Source: Teratosphaeria epicoccoides | Taxonomy: Eukaryota; Ascomycota; Dothideomycetes; Mycosphaerellales; Teratosphaeriaceae | Reading direction: 5' to 3' | DNA length: 64,000 nt | Assembly: GCA_021401465.1 (NCBI GenBank) | Contig: JADDMT010000017.1 | Coordinates: 124,001-188,000 of the forward strand | Shown: positions 10,119 to 19,222 of the stretch, piece after piece | Layout: every line of letters starts with the position of its first letter | Position numbering within the stretch: the stretch's first letter is position 1 | Position numbers and translations under genes: made by a program | Notes under the pieces: generated by a model | Told to the model about the DNA's origin: nothing | Databases searched by the model: none | The model's input: the letters and a program-made list of their open reading frames with translations, nothing else

Positions 10119-11117
10119 TCAGCTATTGTCGAGCTCGTCAATGAGGCCGTCTATCTGATTCTCAATGTTCTCCAATCCCTTGATCACGTTCTCATCCTTT
10201 CCCTTACCTGGCGTCCAAGCAGCGTGTGCGAAGTCAATCATTTTGACTTGAAATGCGACAGGTGGAGCCTCCTCGTCCTCTTCCTCTCCCTCCATGCTTT
10301 GCTCAAGCTCAGCTGGCTTCGGGGCCTTTTCGCGAAATTTGGGGGTCTTGCTCACGCCGCCCATTATCGTTTTCATGGCATCTGCGTCGCCTTCGTAGAC
10401 CATCAGAAGACTGGCACTGTACATCCGACTCTCAGACTTCTCCAGCAAATGCCTCGCCTTCGTGATCTCTGCATCGATCGTCTCGAGCAGTTCGATGGCT
10501 TCCTCCTTCCGCAAGCTTGTGCTGAGCCCACTGAAAAAGGTTGAAAAGCCGTTTTTGACATTGGCAGCATTGAAATTGCGTCCGTAGAACTTGTCATACA
10601 AGTCGAAACTTTTGCCGTTCCACACTTTCATGCCTGCGATTCGAAAGTTGAGGCTACCGCTCGTGGTTTCAGCAGATACTTTGTCCAGACGCTGAGCCTT
10701 CTCGGCGGATGTTGTGCTCTCGTCGTACAATTGTGCGCCAAGCTTTAGATCTAGGACGTTGGGTTGCTTGAAACCATGCTCCAGGTTCCCCAGGACGATG
10801 GCGGTTTCTGTTGCCAACTTGTCGCCGTGAAGCTTCTGATCCGTGGACGACTGCGCAACTGCCAGAATCTCACTTGCTGCTGTTACATCAGGTACTTGTG
10901 TTGTCGCACCGAGTTGTAATGTACCCATGAACTCCGGCATGAGCTCTGCGAAATCTGGCTGCTCGAGCAATGTTTGCTGGTAGAAATCGATCTCTGCTTG
11001 AGTACATGGCTTGATGAGCAGCTCTCCATTTTCATCTGATAGGACGCCATCGTGACCAGCAGCTGCATTCTCGAACGCCTTTAACCCTGATGCCTCAAGT
11101 CTCGTCTTCTCAGCCAT
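10119..11117 (-). CDS. Inositol polyphosphate multikinase (Arg82/IPMK type)
   Basis: 332 residues, one exon. It phosphorylates inositol trisphosphate and tetrakisphosphate towards IP5 and feeds the inositol pyrophosphate pathway; in yeast it also supports transcriptional control of arginine genes. The family signature PxxxDxKxG is present as PNVLDLKLG at residues 119-127. The GSLNFRIAGMKV stretch, SLLMVYEGD, and the catalytic/metal-binding IDF motif in KMIDFAHAAW near residue 294 are in the right order. An acidic insert (EGEEEDEEAPP) precedes the last motif, as in other fungal members. It is divergently placed to the La-Arb1 gene. Confidence 0.93.
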   Translation of the reverse strand: MAEKTRLEASGLKAFENAAAGHDGVLSDENGELLIKPCTQAEIDFYQQTLLEQPDFAELMPEFMGTLQLGATTQVPDVTAASEILAVAQSSTDQKLHGDKLATETAIVLGNLEHGFKQPNVLDLKLGAQLYDESTTSAEKAQRLDKVSAETTSGSLNFRIAGMKVWNGKSFDLYDKFYGRNFNAANVKNGFSTFFSGLSTSLRKEEAIELLETIDAEITKARHLLEKSESRMYSASLLMVYEGDADAMKTIMGGVSKTPKFREKAPKPAELEQSMEGEEEDEEAPPVAFQVKMIDFAHAAWTPGKGKDENVIKGLENIENQIDGLIDELDNS

Positions 11118-11811
11118 GGTGGCGTATGATGTGATTTTGAGGTCTGAATGTGTGCTTGCATATACCTATGCAGCAGAGACTATGCTGGGGGGAGGGACTG
11201 GGTGTTGTCCGAGTTCCCAGTACGTGAGTTGTTGCTCATCGAGAATAGATCGAATTCTTGGCTGTGATGTAAAAGGTCGGCATAGAAGTTTGAGGCTCAT
11301 GCAGGTACCATTCTCGCGACTGGGATATGCATACCTGGCCCAAGCTTATTGGTTTCATGAATCTCGGTAGCGAGACTTCCAGCTTCTTCTTCTGCATCAA
11401 GTGCTGTCATGTGAGACCTTATCAACCAGCGGGAAGCAAAAAGTCACGAGACACAAGAACGGCATTCAACTGCTACGGCACTGTCGCGCTTGCGTTCACA
11501 GGCAGAGCATACATGTACTCCTCCTCACCTGCCAAGAGCGTTACAACGACATCACGGCTGACAGTAGAACGCGCTTCTGACAGCCAACTTGCATCAAGAT
11601 CGTGACAGCTCGCTGTTACTTGCCTCCATGACTGTCACAAGCTCAACCTCAGACAGTGTCTAACAGCAGAATTGTCCTCACCTTTCAACTGACTTCCAGA
11701 AAAATTCCCACTCACAGAAAGTGATCCAGGCAGTTTGTTGACGCAGCCTCAAAAGCTCAGTGCACGCAGAGACACTCCCTCCATAATAAAAAAAAGCAAC
11801 AAGACCATAAT
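11118..11811. other. Divergent promoter region, IPMK / La-Arb1
   Basis: About 700 bp shared by two divergent genes. Short ORFs only. An A-rich stretch lies directly before the ATG of the La-Arb1 gene. Confidence 0.5.
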
Positions 11812-13656
11812 ATGGCCACTGCAGCAGTCAAGCAACCAAAACCAGGGGCTGTCGTTCCCGGGCCTGCTGGTGTTCCTGTCGAGGAATGGATACCGTCCGA
11901 GCATCTTACACCTCCATCTGAGAGGGCCAGTGAGATCATTCGGCAAGTTGAGCACTATTTCAGCGATCATAATCTCCCACACGACGCGCACATGCTGGGT
12001 TTGACAGGTGGAGACGGCAACGGTCCGGTCAGTCTGAGCTACATCATGAGCTTTCGCAAGATGAGACAGTTCAGGCCCAAGACAGCAGTTCGTGATGCTT
12101 TGAGGCAGAGCAAGTTCCTCGAGATCACGCGTGATAACCAGCACGTCAAGCGCCGAAATCCGCTGATGGTACCCATCAGAGTCAAGCCAGAGGTGAATCC
12201 GGCCAGGGCGAAGCAAGCAGAGAACCTGGTCAAGGGTCTGACTAAGAAAATGCTGGAGCCTACTGGTTTTGAGGTCAGCGCTATTCAAGGCCCAATCTCT
12301 CCGGAGCAAGATGCGCTGGACCGCGAGCGTTATCATGAAGATTTGGGCGTGCCGACCCGTGTAGAGAATCTCGTCAATGACTTCAATATTCATCGCAAGA
12401 TGCACCAGCATACTCGCGCTGTGTTTGAGAAGTTCGTCATCTTCGGTGGGTTGGAGTGCAATCGAGCATTTGCAGCTGGTCGAACAAAAGCCGACCTGAA
12501 GAAGGAAGGTTTGAATAAGGAGGAGATTGCTCTGCAGTCGGCTTACTACGGTGTTATTGAAGAAATAGAGGAGTCTTTCTGGGCCAGAAATGACGGTCAA
12601 GTCGAAAAAGAGGTCTGGGACGTGAACTTCGAGACTGTCGCCAGAGCTTTCTTGTCTACAGAATTCATGGAGTCTTTCGATTGGCAAAACGTCGAACAAG
12701 TCAAGACAGCCTGCAAGGTCCTCACCAACTTTTACAGATATGCCATTGACCATAATGCATTCCCGGATTACGACGCCAACATCCGAGCAGCTCAGGCAAC
12801 TTGCATTCTTGCCGAGATTGAGCTTCCCAAGCTCGCTTTCGTCGATCGCGCTCTACCGGGTGACTTCAATGCAGCATGCTCCACGCTATGGCGCGGTCGC
12901 TATGCCGACATTCACAGGTCCACAGCTTCCGCTCGGCAAGACGACGAAGACAACGGCTGGACCACGGTCGGCGACAATATGGGTCTCTCTGCTAAGCAAG
13001 CCATGACGATATTCAAGCTCGGCATTGCTGCCTACGGCACCAAGGAACAGTACCTCAAAGCTGCTGCTGACTTGGACTTTGAGGTGACAGCCATTACTGC
13101 CACCTCAGAGGAGCAGCTTGGGCTCGAGATTGTTCGCGTTGAGCTCCCAACGGCAGATGCACTTGCGCTCTACAGCGATGCGAGGGACCGCTTCTTCGAG
13201 GAGGGTAGGCGCTACATCCTGCCCGTAGGAAAGCTCATCTGCAAGCGTTGGCAACTGCCGTTCGAGCCACCATCTGATCTGCCGCTCCACGTCGTCAACG
13301 AGAGGAAGGCGGCTGCAGCGAGCAACGAAGAATTTGAGTTCCTGGTCGAGGAGGAGACGCTTGATCGCTGCGTACCGGGCATGAAGCTCGATGCCGTGGT
13401 CAAGCAACTCAGTCTTGGCATCAAGTGGATCGATCATGTTAATGCGGTCTACCCTACCTTCTTCACTCCATTGCTGAACGATCGCGTGCGTCAGTGGAAA
13501 GAGCCAGGTCCGCCGAAATCGTGGATGGCTCGCCAAAATGCGCAGAAGCTGGCGAAGTCCGAAACGTCAAATATGGCTGTGGCAGAGGGGACAGGTTCTG
13601 CTGAGGGCGAGGGGGGGTTGGATGAAGGTGATTACAGCGATGAAGAGCCGGATTGA
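11812..13656 (+). CDS. La-motif protein fused to an Arb1 (siRNA chaperone) domain
   Basis: 614 residues, one exon. Residues about 38-118 are a La-type winged helix: IIRQVEHYFSDHNLPHDAHM, VSLSYIMSFRKMRQF, VRDALRQSKFLEITRD and VKRR follow the La consensus closely. From about residue 145 the protein matches the Argonaute siRNA chaperone subunit Arb1: TGFEVSAIQGPISPEQ, RVENLVNDFNIHRKM, VFEKFVIFGGLE, then LTNFYRYAIDHNAFPDY and PGDFNAACSTLWRGRY. Arb1 of S. pombe works in the ARC complex, which holds Ago1 with duplex siRNA before RITS assembly. The tail is acidic (DYSDEEPD). That the La motif adds RNA 3'-end binding to an RNAi chaperone is inference. No RRM is seen after the La motif, unlike true La protein. 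Confidence 0.8.
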   Translation: MATAAVKQPKPGAVVPGPAGVPVEEWIPSEHLTPPSERASEIIRQVEHYFSDHNLPHDAHMLGLTGGDGNGPVSLSYIMSFRKMRQFRPKTAVRDALRQSKFLEITRDNQHVKRRNPLMVPIRVKPEVNPARAKQAENLVKGLTKKMLEPTGFEVSAIQGPISPEQDALDRERYHEDLGVPTRVENLVNDFNIHRKMHQHTRAVFEKFVIFGGLECNRAFAAGRTKADLKKEGLNKEEIALQSAYYGVIEEIEESFWARNDGQVEKEVWDVNFETVARAFLSTEFMESFDWQNVEQVKTACKVLTNFYRYAIDHNAFPDYDANIRAAQATCILAEIELPKLAFVDRALPGDFNAACSTLWRGRYADIHRSTASARQDDEDNGWTTVGDNMGLSAKQAMTIFKLGIAAYGTKEQYLKAAADLDFEVTAITATSEEQLGLEIVRVELPTADALALYSDARDRFFEEGRRYILPVGKLICKRWQLPFEPPSDLPLHVVNERKAAAASNEEFEFLVEEETLDRCVPGMKLDAVVKQLSLGIKWIDHVNAVYPTFFTPLLNDRVRQWKEPGPPKSWMARQNAQKLAKSETSNMAVAEGTGSAEGEGGLDEGDYSDEEPD

Positions 13657-13971
13657 GAATCTCAGGCACGATATGTCGCTGGCTTATCGAGCGTTCGTAG
13701 GGAGTGGTTAGATTGATCCGTAGGTGGTGTCATGTCGACGGCACGCCCGGGACCTTGTTGACCTATTTCCCCTGGGCCCACCGACACCGTCGCTCGGAAC
13801 AGGCCCGCTTTGCTGACAATCCTTGCGGGGGGGATAGAGGGGCAAAAGCAATTGCGTCAGTAGCAACCTTACACATTCCACTTGGAGCTTTGATATTCTC
13901 AAGTCCGTTGCGCGTACTCACAATTGACATTGATCACCTGTTTTCAGGATCCCCGTTTCAGGCTTCATTAC
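13657..13971. other. Intergenic, same-strand gap
   Basis: 315 bp between the La-Arb1 stop and the oxidoreductase start; contains a G-run near 13828. The promoter of the oxidoreductase is presumably here. Confidence 0.45.
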
Positions 13972-15166
13972 ATGTCCCTTCAACGGCTCACAACTTCAAC
14001 AGCTCCTACTGTCATTCGACGAGCTGCTGCTTTCTCTTCACAGCTTACGCGACCTGCCAATTCGCGTAAGCCAAACTTCCTGGAAAGCTCAGTCAGGATG
14101 GCATCGTCTGTACCGAGCAAACAGAAGGGCGTGATCATCACCAAGAATGGTGGGACAGAGGTGCTAGAGTACAAGACGGATTTAGAAGTGCCAACGCCAA
14201 AAGGAGGTCAGGTATTGGTGAAGAATGATGCATTGGGGATTAACTACATTGACACGTGGGTGCTCGCAGACGAAGGGATATGGGAGGCCATCGATAGTAC
14301 GGCGAGCTGATACTCGCGACAGATACTTCCGTTCCGGGCTCTACCCAGCCCCATCGTTCCCGTACATCCTTGGCCGCGAAGGGGAGGGCACAATCGTGAA
14401 GTCAGGCGGCGGCGACGTCCATGGCTTGAAGGAGGGAGACCGAATTGCTTGGATGGCAGAACAAGGTTACCAGGAATACACTGTCACACCAGCTGCCAAA
14501 GCAGTCAAGATTCCATCTTCCTTCAAGCCGGGTCAAGCCGCTGCATCTCTCCTGCAAGGCCTGACGGCTTTGACGTTGATCCGAGAAGCACACCACGTCA
14601 ACAAGGGCGATTGGGTCCTAGTGCACGCTGCTGCGGGTGGTACTGGGCTGTTGCTGTGCCAGCTACTGAAGGCTGTGGCTGCGAACACAATCGGGACTGC
14701 TTCGACGCCTGAGAAGATGGAGGCGGCGAAGAAGGCTGGTGCGACGCATTTGATCAATTATAGCCATGAGGATGTCAAGAGTAAGGTGATGGAGCTCACA
14801 AATGGGCAAGGTGTGATTGCGGTGTTTGATGGTGTTGGCAAGGACACTTTCGACCTCTCGCTGGACTGCTTGGCGAGAAAGGGCAGCATGATTTCCTTCG
14901 GCAATGCCTCTGGAGCCGTGCCGCCTGTGACTATTGCAAGGCTGTCGGCGAAGAATGCTAGACTCATGCGGCCGACGCTGTTCAACTATGTGGCCACAAG
15001 GGAGGAGTTTGAACGGTATTCGAATGAGCTGTTTGGGTTCATCGAGAAGGGTCAGCTGGATATCAAGGTGCACAAGACGTATCCGCTGAGTGAGGTGGCG
15101 AAGGCGCATGAGGACCTCCAGGGCAGGAAGACATCGGGCAAGCTGTTGTTGGACCCAAGCAAGTAG
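13972..15166 (+). CDS. NADPH:quinone oxidoreductase (zeta-crystallin type)
   Basis: Medium-chain dehydrogenase/reductase that reduces quinones with NADPH. Exons 13972-14255 and 14323-15166 (intron GTGGGT..ACAG) give 375 residues; the junction restores the family motif NYIDTYFRSGLYP. The cofactor site is HAAAGGTGLLLCQ (AxxGGxG). The first 42 residues (MSLQRLTTSTAPTVIRRAA...) are rich in Arg/Ser/Thr without acidic residues, like a mitochondrial presequence. A second in-frame ATG at 14098 starts MASSVPSKQKGVII, where cytosolic relatives begin. An ATG at 13924 further upstream is also in frame and less likely. C-terminus KTSGKLLLDPSK is complete. Confidence 0.9.
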
Positions 15167-15410
15167 GTGTGGAAGACCGGTAGCTTTAGGTCGTTGTGCA
15201 GAGATCAACGCGTCGACAGAGTATACGTATATGTACATGTAGCTGCTGCCATGCCGAGCGTGTTTCATACCAGCTCGAGACCCTTGGACCATGATTGTGT
15301 GCCCCTCGTCGCACTCTCGGGTCGGATTTAGTGCTCCATCGTGCCGGATCACCGCCCAAGTTCCCGTCACCTCGCATCTACATAAGTAAATGCTGCTGCT
15401 GTACATACAT

Positions 15411-15441
15411 GTCTTCTCTTCCATCTCTTCCATCTCTTCCA
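15411..15441 (+). repeat. CT-rich 9-bp microsatellite in 5' leader
   Basis: About three copies of CCATCTCTT in tandem, ending 37 bp before the ATG of the F-box gene. Probably part of its transcribed leader or core promoter. Confidence 0.6.
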
Positions 15442-15477
15442 TGCACAATCCACCGCTTGAATCGCATCGCAATCAAA

Positions 15478-17098
15478 ATGGCCTCGTTTCTCGAGCTCAG
15501 CCACGAGCTCCTGCACTGCATCTTCATCGAACTCGCGCCCGCCGATCTAGCTAGTCTGAGTCGAACATGCCATACCCTGAACAGCTATGTCCGAGGGAAC
15601 AGATTGCTGCACAAGGACTTGTATGTGCGAAGATATGACGAGCCGCGAGGGAAGCCCGAGCTGGACTGGGAGAATGAGATACATGACCTTGTCAAGCTGG
15701 AACGGATATTGGAGTCGGAGTCCAGACAGAGCAAGTCGCATTACCTGGAATTTGTCGCGAAGCAGATGAACCGCTTGATCGAGCTCTCCACCGCGGATCC
15801 AGACAGGTCGCTGAATATACAGCTCTTGACGGAGCATTTCAAAAACACCAGCAATATCGATGCGGTTCTGTGCGCAAGTGGGTTGTTCAAGAGGGCCGGC
15901 ACGTCAAGCCAGCAGCCAGCTCCGACAGAGGAATTGCGCCAGGCGTCAGCGAAGCTTCATTGTCTGTACGGCGTGCCGATCGACAACGTGCCGAGGGGTC
16001 CGAGGTCAAGCTTCTCAGTACCACGAACAGACATGCGCTTGTCGCCGTCGATGTGCACTCGGTTGCAGCTGCGGCCACAGATGACGCACACGTATGCTCG
16101 GAGTAAAGTCTACGACCTTCGCGAATATACAGACGATAGTCTCTGGGGGCCATTCATGAACGATGGGTCCCAGCGTGTAGACTGGGAGAAAGTAGAGGCC
16201 GTCATGATTGTGCTTGGTTTTAATTTGGACAAGTTCAGCGAACGCGAGCAAGGGCGATGGCCGAAGGTTTGGGATAGACCGTTCGTTGGTGCGTCCCCTA
16301 ACTCATATCTCTCGCTGCCGCCAGCTGCAGGACCCACGAAAGACATGGATGAAGAAATGAGCAAGATCCGAGGATTAGCGCTTTCGCTCGATGCGCAAGA
16401 TCCGTATGGCATCAGTGGGACATGGATGCGAGTCGTCTGCTTTCTGGACTACAACGACCTTTATGAATTCAACTTCTCCGAGCGCATCCCAGAGGACGAG
16501 CCACGTGAACCAATAGCAACTGAAGAAGGTATCATTGACCTGGAAGAGCTTGTATGTATTTTTCGACGTAGACGGAGGCTGATTTGCTTTCTGTGTGTTA
16601 GCGATAAGACTGATAAAAATCAAGCTCCAAGTTACGAAGATCGAATCTCCGGACAGCGGCAACGAAGACGACGACGAGTTGGGTGGAGATGGATTGGATT
16701 GGTCAGATTTCCAGGGCGAGAGGTTGCCCGTTGTGCATTTTAGGGGCACGTCGAGAAGTTTGCATGCGAGTTGGGATCCAAATGCCAATAGTAGGATTAG
16801 AGGTGAGTTTGCCCAGAGGTGTGTACGGAGGCAGAAGCTAATCTCGATAGGCACTGTGCGTCAAACACCGGAAGGCGAGATCCGTTGGACGACATTTTCG
16901 ATCTTTCATGGCGAGGAGAGGTGGCGGAGTGAAGGTATTCAGGTTGGTGGGCTTAAGTCGGCGAGAGGAGTGCTGGGGAACTGGTTTGATAAGGACTATG
17001 ATCAGCATGGCCCAGCGGGACCGACGGCGTTCTGGAAGGTCACGGATGATCTGGAGGAAGAGAAGACAGGAAGCGCTAGTATGTTCGCTCATACTTAA
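15478..17098 (+). CDS. F-box domain protein
   Basis: Predicted SCF ubiquitin-ligase substrate adaptor. Exons 15478-16551, 16625-16802 and 16851-17098 give 499 residues. The second intron (48 bp, GTGAGT..ATAG with GCTAAT branch) is a multiple of three and has no stop, so a plain ORF reading would keep it. It is removed here because RIRGTVRQTPEGE is the expected family sequence. The F-box is N-terminal (LSHELLHCIFIELAPADLAS). The C-terminal half carries blocks common to a family of uncharacterised ascomycete F-box proteins (VVHFRGTSRS, FSIFHGEERWRSEGIQ, GNWFDKDYDQHGPAGPTAFW). The substrate is unknown. Confidence 0.85.
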
Positions 17099-17748
17099 AT
17101 GCTATGGCGTGTTAGGTGGGAGGTCTAGGCTGACATGGTATGTGTTTCGGTGTAGGTGCGCACATGGGGGTTTGGTTGGACCTGTGATTGATGGTGTGGG
17201 ATGTTATGGGAGAACATGCTTAAGATTTTGGAGCATTGTGATGTTGTGACCTGCCAGATGCAGGTGCCACGAGTAGATGTCTGATGAGATATGGTCATTG
17301 ACTCAACACAAGGATGGATGAGTCCACTGCTTGTTCTCTTACTTGACATGGCGATATTAAAAGCCGCCCAGATGCAGGACGAAGCTCCTGAATTATCCGG
17401 ACCGCACATCAAATCCTTAGGGACCGCCCATCTTGGCAACACTGCCCTCTACATATACCAACACATCTTTAGTGAAGAATTCCCTCAGGTTTGACAGAAG
17501 CAGTAATTGCGAGAACAAAGGAATCCTGCTTCTGCCGCTTGCCGCCGGGGCAGGTGCAATTTCGTGCGTGTTGCCTAAGGGCACAAGAAACCGCCCCCCG
17601 CGGGGGCAGAAGCACATTGAAGTCAGGCTGTACCATGGAGGGTCTGATGAGGGAATATATTCTTAATATGCCGATGTGCGCTTTAATACGGGCCAGCGAA
17701 ACTTTGGTCGAGTAACACTGCCCCCAACTGGGAGGATGGTTGCTGCAG
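17099..17748. other. Intergenic
   Basis: 3' flank of the F-box gene; no gene recognised. Confidence 0.5.
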
Positions 17749-17873
17749 GGTTTATTAGTGTAGTGGTTATCACTCCGGATTTTGATGATTTCTGAATCTT
17801 CCGGCAGTAAGCGTCATATGTTACTCTCCGTCAATGGCTAGAAGCTGACTTCCCATTGGACCCCGGTTCGATA
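17749..17873 (+). pseudogene. Split tRNA-Gln(TTG) relic
   Basis: The 5' half is tRNA-like: acceptor-like GGTTTAT, D arm TAGTGTAGTGGTTATCAC (also a good A box), and an anticodon stem CCGGA/TCCGG enclosing TTTTGA plus a 13-nt insertion at the usual intron place. After the anticodon stem, about 60 bp unrelated to a tRNA follow, then CCCCGGTTCGA at 17861-17871, which looks like a B box/T loop. The sequence beyond it cannot pair to close a T stem or the acceptor stem. So it cannot fold as a tRNA, but both internal promoter boxes remain. Confidence 0.55.
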
Positions 17874-18776
17874 GGTCTCCCTTCCAAGTCTCGTGAAAGT
17901 TCCCAGAGCGCTAACGTCCTCTTACAATCCGGGATAGACCTCCACGTTGTTTTTTCTTTTTCTCTTTCTTTTTTCCCCCTTAGCGGTGTTTCCAACAACC
18001 CCTTTCTCTGCTATCTCCTCCGTGCTTACTGTTTGTCCCCCCCTCTGTCCCCCTGATTAGCCTTTCAACCATTCGATGGCTCGTTGATGAATGACCAGAC
18101 ACTTGCCTTGTATAGGTAAGCCTAGGCATGTGCAAAGATACAGTCTAAAGTGCAAAACATAAGGCCTTGGACCACAACCCTAAATAGCTCGAGGTTGGAA
18201 GAAAATATGCAAAACACTAGTTGCAATATCAACACTAACTGGTCGACTTCAGCAGTATACAGGGTCCCGTCAGACGTCAGATGGAAGTGATCGTTGGATC
18301 AAAGCCCTCAGCGCAGTCCTCGCGCCTCTTCTCACGCATCTCGAAAGGCGATCCCACTGCAAACAGGTAACATGAGTTGATATCATTGCTTGCACGAGCT
18401 GTGGACGCGATCAAGACAAATACTCACCTGCCAGGAGGGTCGCTCGAAAGTCGGAAGCCAGCGTGTCCGCAATCCAGCGCCCGATCACCGCGATTGGCGG
18501 GCAAGGAAATGGAGATTCTCGACGAGAGAGGGCGAGCTGAGACGCCAATAGCCTTTGTCCGCAAAGCAGACGGGACAATACTTTGACGACCGCATGAGAG
18601 GGACAGACTCGACGCGTTGGGGCTGTCGAGGAAATCCGAGGCATCGCGCCAATCCCATTAGAGCAATGGAGTGAAAGTTATCATTATGCTTGGGTGCTGA
18701 AACCAAGTGATTATAACAATAACGCATGATGTGTCTGTAATGGGACAATTCTTTTTGAGTTGGATTGCTTTCCATT
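17874..18776. other. Gene-poor interval
   Basis: Pyrimidine-rich stretch around 17945-18060 (runs of T and C), otherwise nothing recognisable. Confidence 0.45.
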
Positions 18777-18976
18777 GGTATGCGCAGTGGAAGAAGCCTG
18801 CAGGTGCGGACTTGAGCATAGGACGGATGTTACCTTTGTGATGGTTAGTCCTCAATAAAATGAGCTTGCACATGGAGGTATGCGTACTGGTAGAAGCCTG
18901 CGGGTGTTCAATGGAGCATATCATGGATGATACCCAATGGATGGTTGGGGCTGAATATAATGAGCGTGCACATGAG
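18777..18976 (+). repeat. Two diverged 100-bp tandem units
   Basis: 18777-18876 and 18877-18976 align without gaps. Both begin GGTATGCG and share AGAAGCCTGC, GGATG, GATGGTT and ATGAGC.TGCACATG at matching offsets. About three quarters of positions are identical by eye. No open frame spans them. Confidence 0.7.
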
Positions 18977-19222
18977 GGTCATGAATGCATGGTAATTGGC
19001 TGATTGTTGACAGAAGTGAGCAGCACCAGTCCTGGTATCGCAATTGCCATTTCCATTGATCCTATCAATCAGCATAAAGATCAAGCAGTTGACTGGTTGA
19101 AACAATATCTCATGATGGGATAAATACTGTGAGCCGTTGACCGCCGACAGAGAAAGGACTTCTAATTCTAAGTATGTGACGTCCGTCGACATCTAGTGCA
19201 GTGTTCACCGACCTCCAGCTCA
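18977..19222. other. Intergenic, 3' flank of DDB1
   Basis: Nothing recognised. Confidence 0.4.

Noticed and set aside
16803..16850. Reading the F-box gene straight through this 48-bp stretch
   Set aside because: It has clean GTGAGT..ATAG borders and a GCTAAT branch site, and removing it gives the family sequence RGTVRQTPEGE.
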